Source of the DNA: Pollenia angustigena
Taxonomy: Eukaryota; Arthropoda; Insecta; Diptera; Polleniidae
NCBI GenBank assembly: GCA_930367215.1
Contig: OV884058.1
Coordinates: 104,617,802 to 104,681,801, forward strand
DNA: 64,000 nucleotides
Direction of reading: 5' to 3'
A program made the position numbers and the translations under genes. How positions within the stretch are numbered: position 1 is the stretch's first letter; the number at the start of each line of letters is the position of its first letter. Positions 55,711 to 64,000 of this stretch are shown piece by piece. The notes below the pieces were generated by a model. It was given only the letters and a program-made list of their open reading frames with translations, did no database searches and was not told the DNA's origin.

Positions 55711-56135
55711 TCAAACGGTTTCTTGATACCGTTACAGCTGCTCCAGCTTTGGAAAAAAATCAAAAATTTAAGATTAATTTCAATACCAAAGTAAAACGAT
55801 TACTTTTGACCGATACCGAGTATATTTTTACCGATACTACTTGGTACTCGGTTGCTAAGTATCGATTACAAAAATAGTTGGAACTTATATAAAAGTATCG
55901 AATATGTACTTGTATTTACTCGTATCGTTTCATCCCTAACCATAACGAATAATGCTGTTGTAATACAATTTGGGTAGTCAGAGTTTTATAAGACTTGAAA
56001 TCACACTGTAAAATTTCTTGACGATAGGTCAATATTTTAGCATAGGCCTCATATTAAGCCCACTCCTGAAATATTCTTACTGTCGGTGGAGGGTATCAAA
56101 GATTTGGCACAGCCGAATATAGCACTCTAACTTGC

Positions 56136-57970
56136 TGCTATGTATATCTGGTGATAGACAAGAGACAAAGCTTTCGAATTAGGTACAAGCACCTTTGCTA
56201 TTAATAGACAACATCCGGAAAAATGTGAGCAATTGGGCGTGGCACAAAATAGGTTTATTAATATCTAAAGAACTGTAAGAGCAAAATTGTCCAAAAATTG
56301 TGTCTTTTTAGTAATGCATATAGCAATAGGGGAGAAGGGAGTCCTAAAGAGCTTTCTGATTATTAGAAACAATCACCATTTCTCCATATTGTCCAACGTC
56401 CATAAAGTCAACTTTTTAACATGTTTTAAAAAGCCATTTTCCAAAATTCAATTATCTAACTTTCCGAAATTATTTCAGATATATCACTAAAATGGTTCTA
56501 AAGAGGACCCCTTAGAGCACCATTTCTATATACTGTGTTGTTATTAACATTCACATTAAAAAACGAAGTCTGTAATTATGAAATTCTAAAATTATTTCAG
56601 ATATCCTAATACCTGAATCCTCTCAAGAACTATTTTCGTAGAACTTCAGAAGCCTGGGTTAAATTTGTTTTCTTGTTTTATACGAAACTTTTGCCAATAA
56701 TGCAAACAAACATTTTATTTTCAGTGTAGACAGTTGCTTAATTAGATAATAAAATAAAGTGGAATGAATAATTGACTCTTATTAGGTCTAATATTGCATG
56801 ACGAAAACTATTTTGAAATAGAAATTAGTTTCAACATCTAACCAATTAGTTAAAGGTGGTCTTATTAGTGTCTTTTTTAGAGGGAAATTCAGAATCTCTT
56901 GATAAATACATTGTCAGAAAGAGATCACGAATGCGTCTTTCTTTGAAAGAGCTTACAATTCTGAGTGGTCTCCAGTTTCAAGTCATTGTACCGATTAAGT
57001 CTAAAACTACTGCTTAAAGGGTCCAAGTCAAAAACGACTGATAAGACGAATTTTTCGTTTAGAAATTATCAAAATTTGCATATTTATATTTGTCGCCTTT
57101 TGGTAATACAAGCGATATCGGGCTATTTATTTATATTTATTCTGCCTCTCATTTTTATATTTTTAGAGAATCTTGACATGCATTTTATGTATCTTAAAGT
57201 ATCCGAACAACTTCGTGACCTCTGTAACTTGAAAGAGAAGAGGTGGTTAACACAGTGCGACTATTCTAATTGGTATATACTAGACCAACAGTTTTACCTT
57301 AAATAAAGTTGTTTTATGCCATGAAATGTTAATTCTTATGTTGAAAAATTTCGTTCATATTGCCAGTTCAATTCCCAATATACGTATCTCTTTATAAAAG
57401 AATATTTTTAGAATTTCCGCTGATGGGAATGAGCCATATTTTATATGTTACACTAAACTCTGTTTCACTGAATTCTCTCAGCTGAAAAACTAGGATAGTT
57501 GTATTTTATGTTGTCTTAAGATAATCGACATAATTTTTAACCGCATTTTAAACTCAATTTACATTTAATTTTTTCTTACTTACTCGTGTACTTTGTGAGC
57601 AGATGTTATAAAGTACTCATAATTTCATTTAACTTTGTGCGAATTTTTTTTTCTGTGTGTGTGTGTGGAGTGTGTGTATGAGTTAAGACAGATTCTCACA
57701 ATCAGTTCTACAATTTATCCATATTTTTCGCTGAATCTAAAAATGTAACCCATGTACTACAAAAAAGAAAAAAAAAAGGCAATAATCAAATTAAATGATG
57801 CTACCTACTACTATTTGCTACGACTTCCACCTCACTGCACTAAAAAAAATTAAGACTTGCCACATGCATTTATACACTGAAAGTAATCGATGCGATAGTT
57901 ATCGAGAGAATATTTCAAAGATACTTCATGGTTTAAACTTCATCACAGCTGGCATGATTATGTATGTATA
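56136..57970. other. Mostly non-coding, no gene supported
   Basis: 56140-56300 and 56460-56620 contain diverged dispersed-repeat units (GTGGCACAAAATAGG, AAAATTATTTCAGATAT). A 113-codon plus-strand frame at 56965-57306 has a hydrophobic stretch but no motif, and may be chance. A GT-rich microsatellite lies at 57653-57677. Confidence 0.45.
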
Positions 57971-57971
57971 T

Positions 57972-58897
57972 ATCGGGTGATTTTTAGCTATTATCTGTTT
58001 GGCAACACTGGTTTAAAAAGCTGACGCACGTTTCGTGTTTTGTTTCACTGTCAAACATCTTCAGTTTGGTCTATAATTTAACCTTGAATCGTCTTACAAA
58101 CGAAAAACGCTTGCAAATTATTGAATTTTATTATCAAAATGCGTGCTCTGTTAAGAAAGTTCATCTCGCGCTTCTTGTGTTCAGCGACGAAGCTAATTTT
58201 TGGCTCAATGGGTACGTTAATAAGCAGAATTGTTAATTTGGAGTGAAGATCAGCCAGAAGCATTGCAAGAGCTACCAATGCATCCAGAAAAAGTCACAGT
58301 TTGGTGCGGTTTATGGGCTGGTGGCATCATTGGATCGTACTTCTTCAAAGATGATGCGAATCGTAGCGTAACTGTGAACGGTGAGCGCGTGAGATGACAT
58401 CCAACTTTTTTTTGCCCAAAATGCAAGAGCTTGACCTGCATGACACGTGGTTTCAACAAGACGGTGCCACAAGCCACACAGCACGCTTAACAATTGACTT
58501 ATTGAGAGGCGAGTTCGGTGAACATTTTATTTCACGTTCGGGACCAGTCAATTGGCCGCCTAGATCTTGCGATTTAACACCTTTAGACTATTTTTTGTAA
58601 GGTTATGTAAAAGCTCATGTCTATACACACATGCCCGCTTCAATTGACGCATTGGAAGACAACATTGAAGCATTTATTCATGAGATACTGGTCGAAATAC
58701 TGAAAAGAGTATGCCAAAATTTGACTAAGCGGCTGGGCTATTTGAGGCGCAGTCACGGTCAACATTTGCATGAAATAATCTTCAAACATTAAATTATATT
58801 GACCGTACTATCGATTCAAAGAAAGATTTCATGTATTTTTCTGAATTTTATGTGTTTTTTTTTAAACTTTCCTATAGCTCTTAAAAAATCACCCTTA
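57972..58897 (+). mobile_element. Internally deleted mariner-like element, copy B
   Basis: Same family and ends as copy A (GGGTGATTTTTAGCTAT, inverted ATAGCTCTTAAAAAATCACC). It carries the same large internal deletion, with 'SVKK.H.ALL' running straight into 'FSDEANFWLN'. Copy B keeps the NGER segment and the GPVNWPPRSCDLTPLDYFL block that copy A has lost. It has WFQQDGATSHTA with the second catalytic Asp. A TAA replaces the Trp codon after DYFL, the start codon is TTG, and several frameshifts occur. Confidence 0.85.
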
Positions 58898-59440
58898 TAT
58901 TAGGGTATTCACGTAATTGATGTTTTTTGGTAATCGATTAATCGCGCGAATAATTATTCGAGGTACAAATTTAATCGAATAATGATCGTACAATTTGAGC
59001 TAATTCGGTTAATCGAATTTTAAAATCTTACCGAGTTTAGAAGTTTAAAAATACGACCAACAATTATATTTTTTAGCATACAAATTTTATTAAAAAAGGA
59101 ACAACATTTCACAAAAGGTACTTCAATATATGTATAATAAAAGAGAAAAATCTTCCAAAATAATCTTTCAAAAAGTTTTGATGAAACTTGATTTAGAAAA
59201 GATTCTTATTGTTGACGTTGGAGAGATTGAAAGTAAAACGTTATAAACATATCCAATTCCTTTGTTCTTTTTCTCGTATTTTTCGTATATTTTTCCCTTA
59301 TACCACTTGAATCTCTTTTTGATTTTTTTTTACCAATTTTAATATTTTTAATAGTCTTGTTAAGGTCTAGTACAAGGTGGCTTTCATTTGTCTCAAAAGC
59401 ATTATCTTCTACATCTGAATCATTGTGGTAAATGTCTGTA
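58898..59440. other. AT-rich with a hAT-like left end
   Basis: TAGGGTATTCACGTAATTGA at 58901, followed by dense TAATCGATTAATCG/TTCGGTTAATCGAAT motifs, looks like the subterminal region of another hAT element. I cannot find the matching right end, so it is probably truncated. Confidence 0.4.
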
Positions 59441-59518
59441 CTATATATTCTTAAAACGCCCATTTTCGTAAAATGCTTCAACAGTCTTAATGAGCTGCTC
59501 AATTGTGTACCTCTCCAT
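59441..59518 (-). pseudogene. Mariner transposase N-terminal remnant E
   Basis: The reading frame MERYTIEQLIKTVEAFYENG then RFKN starts at an ATG (59518) and stops after about 24 codons. The pattern 'yT.EQ...V..fyenGrs' is the beginning of insect mariner-like transposases. Nothing recognisable follows. Confidence 0.5.
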
Positions 59519-60589
59519 GGTTGAATTTGTCAAACACTGAAACAAAGAAATGCCAAATAAAGTTGGGCAAAAAACAATTAACATCGTACATTTTGGTTGG
59601 ACGTCCTTTATATTAAAGAATAAAACATTTCGTTAATTGTACGCAAACAATTTGTCTTTTCGTACATTGTTTTACCGTTTTCGTATTGTATTGTTCTTTT
59701 TTTCAGTGTGCGTACAATTTCTACCACATTTATTTCTGCCACTTCTATTTGGCATCAATAACTTCACTAAGAGAAAGAACGCAACAAAAAGGAAGAAATT
59801 AATAAAAAAAAACATCTTTTACCACAGAGACACAAATATTTGTTCATAGTGGAACAACAACTACTGGTACATGGAACACGAATTTCTTTAGAGGCGGCTG
59901 CTTTCGGTTACATGTGTACAAATGTTCAAAGTTTTTATTCATTTCTTAACAATTTTTCAAAAGTTCGTTGGAGGATGCATCGAACATTAGTAACAATTTA
60001 ACATTTATATACAATTTTTATTGTTCGTTGAAGTGTATTTGATGGTTGTAGCAAAAGATGCAAAAATTACCACCAGAGTTCCTAAAACGATCAAGATGTA
60101 AGAAAACAAAATAGCAACGAATGAAAACTAACAAGTTTGAATTTTATAGAAATCAGGAATATTGTAAATGCAACAAATGCCTTGAAATCTTCTAAAAAAA
60201 AACAACACCAACTGAAAATGTTTTAAAATGCCACAAGGCAATAGAATCGCAAAAAAAACAAAAACAAAAATTATTGGTGAAAAAATAAAAATATTTTGAA
60301 AAATAGCTCAACTACAACACGTAAAAACTTGTTAGACAAAATAACACGAGAGAGACATTTTAAAGTGAAAAATTTTAAGGAACAAAACAAGTTGGATGTT
60401 TGTATATTCCAACTTGTGGTGTTCCTTTAAATTTGTTGTTGTAATGTTGTAATCAAGAAACTTGTCTCGGAATCAAAGAAAATAAGGTGAAATTTGTTTA
60501 AACATAACAAAGAAATTTCTTTCGAATAGATACATATTAAATAATTAATATTTTTACTAAAATTGCATTAAAAAAACTTATCATTAAAA
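59519..60589. other. No gene seen
   Basis: AT-rich sequence with many CAACAA/AACAAA runs. Open frames (for example 59637-59849) are short and low-complexity. Confidence 0.5.
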
Positions 60590-60597
60590 TTGATAAG

Positions 60598-61847
60598 CAG
60601 GGAAACCAGAAAAATGCTATAAAACGCGTTTTATGCGCATAAAATATGCAGTTAAAACTTGAAAATATGCCTGATAATTGTTAAAAATATGGCCCAAAAA
60701 TTCAAAAATTGCTTATTTGAAAACAAAATATTCAAAAATTTAATAACAGTTCCATGTAATAAAAAACAATCCTAAAATTATAATCGGGAAAGCTCAAACT
60801 CCAATCTATTAACAGACGAATTTTCGAGAATGTTACCCTATTTGTAAACGATGGGCTGTAATCGGCTCACATAAACAAAGCTATGTACAGAGGTTAAAAT
60901 TCATATCAGAGTTATTTGTGCCGAATATTATCTAGATATTAACATCCAAATGTTATAAAGCGATTTAAAGGACGGTCGCTAATTGTTTATTATTGTTGTT
61001 AAATTGCTTATTTTTGTTGTTACTGTTTGCTGTTGGCGAGGTTAACATGAACAAAGAACCAGTAAATACGGACAGATGGACATGGTTAGATCAATTAAAA
61101 AAGTGATTTTGTGTCGACCAGTATACCAAAAGATTTGTCCAGATTTCTATATATTGCACACATCGCCAAAAACGTATATTATTGATTTTTCCTTAACTTT
61201 TGCTTATTCAAATATAAAATTTTAAAGTTTAAAATAACATTTGTCTTTAATGACAACCTGATTTTTCTAGTAAAAATTAAATGCAAATGTGACAGCGCAT
61301 AGAGAAAGGGACCAGTAAGGTAAAGGGAACAGTAAAAACCAACTACACAAAACAAGAGGTAGAGACGACCTGCGCGCGTTTTCAAGGTTGACCAACAAGG
61401 TTGAGATGTGTCGCTTTCAAATGAGACCAATACCAACACGCTCAGTGATGGTACACCAAAGATAGACGTATTAAAATCTTTAAAATGGCAAAACCCTTTT
61501 AGGTCTCTTTCTATTTTTCGCGTCACAAATGGTGAAATTGAAGCAACATGTTGGGTAAACAGAATAATTAAAACACAAAAGCCAAAATCCCGCAAAAAAA
61601 TTTTTTAATTGCTGCGAAGGCTCTTGTAGGCATCTAAAAAATCAACTTGTATCAAAATATGCCTCAAAAAGGCAAAATATTCGCTAAAAATTAAAAAAAA
61701 AATGCTGCAAAAAAAATGATGCTAAATATGCACTAACAAATCTATGCCAAAATTCATAAAAAGCTCTAAAACGGATAAATATATTGTTTCTGCCTTCATT
61801 GGTCGCACAAGAAAAAAACATGCAATTGCATATTTATGGTTTCCCTG
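60598..61847. mobile_element. 1.25-kb hAT-like element, TTGATAAG duplication
   Basis: The inverted ends CAGGGAAACC (followed by AGAAAAATGC on the left and ATAAATATGC on the right) are bounded by exact 8-bp duplications TTGATAAG (60590-60597 and 61848-61855). AAAATATGC-type motifs recur near both ends (for example 60648, 60662, 61656 and 61722). Inside, 61021-61140 contains a dispersed-repeat core (GGACAGATGGACATGG). Opposing open frames at 61179-61595 and 61408-61608 have no hAT domain, so the element is non-autonomous. Confidence 0.9.
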
Positions 61848-62129
61848 TTGATAAGAATCAGAAGTGGTTAATGTAGTTTATAGCCAATTTAGACACCGTG
61901 AGTTTTCTTGTTTCAGGTTTAAATGAAATCAAAAAGACTATAATTTGTTTAATTCTCCTTTAAAAATTGTTAATTCTCCAAGACTTGATACTCCCACATA
62001 CTCTTTAATAGTACATGGTTACCTTTTTAGTGGTTATTTCAAAACCGCCCGCCTGGCAAGGCTGTCAGCTGTATAATACCTGTCATCTGAAGTGTCATTT
62101 ATTTAATGAAAGGTTTGCCATTTACGAAT

Positions 62130-62475
62130 ATGGATCATCTTACAAACGAAGACAAATAAGTAGGTTAAACTAACTACATGGCCACTTTTCGAGCCATCGT
62201 CCTAATCGACCTACTGTGCAAGGAATTGGCTTGATCATAAAGAAGATTTGAAGAGACTTTAAGCGTTACATATGGGTTAAGGCCTGTCCACCATCTCAAT
62301 AAACCCACTGCTGAAAATATCGCTTTAGTTTGTGAAAATGTGGCGGATAATCCGAATTTGCCGATTATCGCTATGGTCGTATGATAACCGACTTTTTTGC
62401 CATCAGTTGAAGCTTATAATAGCTGGACGATATTTGGTTTTCACAAGAAGGTGCCACGAGCCACAGGAAGACCGG
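62130..62475 (+). pseudogene. Mariner transposase remnant F
   Basis: It starts MDHLTNEDK, then after a break FRAIVLIDLLCKELA-like degraded sequence, then KKFEETLSVTYGLRPVHH and KPTAENIALVCENVADNPNL. This is the usual N-terminal order ('kKFeeTgSv', 'R..r..ENIA.V.e.V..np'). It then jumps through RYGRMITDFF to IWFSQEGATSHR, where the second catalytic Asp position reads Glu. The preceding leader (CTGTCAGCTGTATAATACCT) is typical of this mariner group. Confidence 0.65.
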
Positions 62476-63300
62476 TGCTTGCACTCACCGGCGGCTACTG
62501 ACTCCCGTGTCGCCAGAAGGGTAAGTAGTAATTTGGTGTTATTTCGAACTCGTTTGATATCCATTGGATGTTTGGCGCATCTAAGGTTGCATGTACCTGT
62601 TATTTACCCCAGTGGATGTTACATCAAGAAGTCAGACTCCTCAAGAAGCATTAACTACGCCTCCTGAGAGGCGCACCACATCTCCCGGGGTGGAGAGAAG
62701 AACAATGTATGAGTGAGATATCATAAAAATATTTGCAATATCGTTTAAATGGACTATTGATGCAATTATGGATTGAATAAAACATCGTGCAAACATCCGG
62801 TGCGGAAATGTCGAATTCTTCATGATCCGTGCAACCATCCGGAATTCTTCATGATGCCGGTGCATAAATCAAACTGATTATGCTGGCTTTAATGGCATTG
62901 TGGTTTTTGCCTTCCTCACCAATACCTACGACTTAAGAAAACCCCAAAAGAAAATGTAAAATGGGGTCAAATCAGTGGCCATTATACACTACCATCATCA
63001 TGCTCCGGGGAAAAATCAGGTGCTTTCAAAACCCGGAACTTGGTTAAAGGTTATATCTGGTAGCACGGGACACAGTAGCCGCTGGTGACTCGCCACCAGT
63101 CTGATTATTATTTAGTTCAGGAACGCAAAAGGATACTTCTAGCAAGGAAATGCGTATTTGTCTTTCGAAAAGATTTTTTTTTTTTTGCAAAGGGCATACT
63201 TTTCTCATTGAAGGAGGCTTTTTACGGGGCTGTAGTTTTTGCGAGGAGGAATGCTTTTTTGAAGTTGTAAAATGGATAACGGTGGCGGATGAGTAGTGGA
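62476..63300. other. GC-richer unassigned stretch
   Basis: Composition is clearly higher in G+C than the rest of the window. It contains CACCGGCGGCTACTGACTCC, CCACATCTCCCGGGGTGG and TAGCACGGGACACAGTAGCC. A short tandem echo, CATCCGGNGCGGAAATG/CATCCGGAATTC, lies near 62797-62845. Frames are interrupted. It may be part of a retrotransposon untranslated region or a foreign insertion, and I cannot assign it. Confidence 0.35.
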
Positions 63301-63492
63301 ATAGCGGTTGATGGAAAAGGGGCGGGGGAAGCCATAATGTTTTTTTTTTAAGAATTAAACGAAAGTAAATACAGGAAAATTAATTTTTGAGGACACACCC
63401 TCACTGAATGAAGATACCCGACGGCTCAGGCATGAAGGAGTGCGAATGTGGATGAAAAAGATAAATATCGATTGAATGATTGATGATTGGTA

Positions 63493-63493
<1 letters not shown>

Positions 63494-63529
<36 letters not shown>
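63494..63529. repeat. (GA)n microsatellite
   Basis: About 17 uninterrupted GA units. The minus-strand open frame across it gives a Ser-Leu run that is an artefact of the repeat. Confidence 0.95.
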
Positions 63530-63530
<1 letters not shown>

Positions 63531-64000
63531 AATGGCTATGAGGCGGATTAAGTACAGGAGGAGAAAGAGATAGGTGGAAACTAGTCACAACTTTCACTTG
63601 GACATGCTTTCGCAGAGAATTTACATATATTCCTTGACAATAGGATGCTTTTTTGACGAAGAAACTCTTTCGGGGACGATCCTTTTTACGTACATCGTTT
63701 ACCAATACCCACCCGGTAGTTACTACATGTTCCTAAGCGATGAGAACAAGTTTTCTTCATACAAATCTTTTTTTCAGTTTTTTTAAAGAAAAAAATTTGT
63801 TCAGTGAGTAAAAATTTCCTCTTAACTGAAGCAAATTAACGAAAGTTATTAAATAAATAAAAAACGAAATGGTCACCCTGGTAAGTATTGGTGAGGTTCA
63901 ACGCAAAATTGCGGAACGAATGATCCTGAAAATCCTACTCAAGAGCTGAAAACTTGTGGCAGAGTTCGGACTGAGGGATGGATCCTACCGAGGTGCTATC
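63530..64000. other. Window edge, no gene supported
   Basis: A T-rich stretch near 63765 and an AAATAAATAAAAAA tract near 63850 precede a less AT-rich edge. From 63893 one plus-strand frame stays open to the window end (about 35 codons, including ELKTCGRVRTEGWILPRCY) but has no recognisable motif. CCCTG|GTAAGTAT at about 63885 is donor-like. The A-rich tract followed by a composition change could be a retrotransposon junction. Confidence 0.35.

Larger units (their letters stand above)
53646..55938. mobile_element. 2.3-kb hAT-like element with exact 8-bp duplication
   Basis: Perfect inverted ends TAGGGATGAAACGATAC and exact 8-bp flanks ACCATAAC (53638-53645 and 55939-55946) identify a hAT insertion. 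Subterminal regions are crowded with GTATCGATAC/TATCGATAC motifs on both sides (53665-53760 and 55795-55925), as expected of transposase-binding sites. The interior has no hAT transposase. It holds a 136-bp tandem duplication (54122-54346) and a mariner transposase fragment (55385-55710). Confidence 0.9.
53385..56135 (-). repeat. Dispersed fly repeat, sister of 33592-35500, split by a transposon
   Basis: The left edge TATACCCTCCACCACGAG and right edge (GGAGGGTATCAAAGATTTGG then CACAGCCGAATATAGCAC) are the two ends of the family at 33592 in reverse orientation. About 450 bp of it remains, on both sides of the hAT-like element at 53646-55938. The 153-bp array of the sister copy is not present. 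Confidence 0.7.

Noticed and set aside
56965..57306. 113-codon plus-strand frame with a hydrophobic segment
   Set aside because: No recognisable family; the hydrophobic run is what AT-rich DNA gives by chance.
59206..59502. 98-codon minus-strand frame, Lys/Asp-rich
   Set aside because: Overlaps a mariner N-terminal remnant in another frame and shows no domain of its own.
61179..61595. 138-codon minus-strand frame
   Set aside because: Inside the hAT-like element, opposed by another frame, and lacks hAT transposase features (no BED finger, no dimerisation motif).
63355..63705. 116-codon minus-strand frame with Leu-Ser run
   Set aside because: Created by the (GA)n microsatellite at 63494-63529.
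1..64000. LTR retrotransposon or endogenous virus
   Set aside because: No paired long direct repeats, primer-binding site, protease or integrase motif seen anywhere in the window.

Overview
This window looks like nuclear DNA from a calyptrate fly (blowfly, house fly or stable fly type). It is very AT-rich and gene-poor. It is crowded with degenerate Tc1/mariner, pogo and hAT DNA transposons and with fly-type dispersed repeats that carry a 'GGACGGACATGG'-like core. The insect splice signals are clear. There is no bacterial gene organisation and no rRNA or canonical tRNA gene. The species call is inference; the repeat content and splice signals are visible in the sequence.

Only one gene can be called with confidence. 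It is the first coding exon (45651-47147, minus strand) of a secreted, cysteine-free, low-complexity protein. The open frame formally runs on two codons to a stop. The sequence there is a perfect splice donor (AAG|GTGAGT), so the real coding sequence should continue leftward past a phase-0 intron whose next exon I could not find. A roughly 2.9-kb degenerate minisatellite (48340-51250) lies upstream of this gene. Its unit is about 31 bp and carries up to two GATA-factor consensus sites (WGATAR), which makes a possible natural homotypic site cluster.

A second gene is implied on the plus strand. At 25850/25851 a strong pyrimidine tract and TTTGCAG are followed directly by GTAAGT, the signature of a recursive splice ('ratchet') site in a long insect intron. 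An 85-nt candidate exon with its own donor follows. Weaker candidates lie at 786/787 (plus) and 3365/3364 (minus). Most of the window would then be intron or intergenic DNA.

Region by region. 1-11.5 kb holds tandem-unit dispersed repeats, palindromic MITEs, a LINE reverse-transcriptase tail and a decayed pogo/Tigger element with another MITE inside it. 11.5-15.5 kb holds a MITE, a tRNA-derived SINE, a mariner remnant and a three-deep nest of elements whose target duplications can still be read. 15.5-30 kb is mostly non-coding, with hairpins and four arrays of degenerate AAGCTT-rich palindromic units, plus the recursive splice site. 30-45.5 kb holds MITEs, a repeat with an exact 153-bp five-unit array, several copies of a CACAGAAAA-ended element, and a mariner copy inserted in one of them. 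45.6-51.4 kb holds the secreted-protein gene and its upstream minisatellite. 51.4-64 kb holds further mariner remnants, a second mariner copy with the same internal deletion as the first, and two hAT-like elements with exact 8-bp target duplications.

No virus, toxin or CRISPR system was seen. All transposase genes found are broken.
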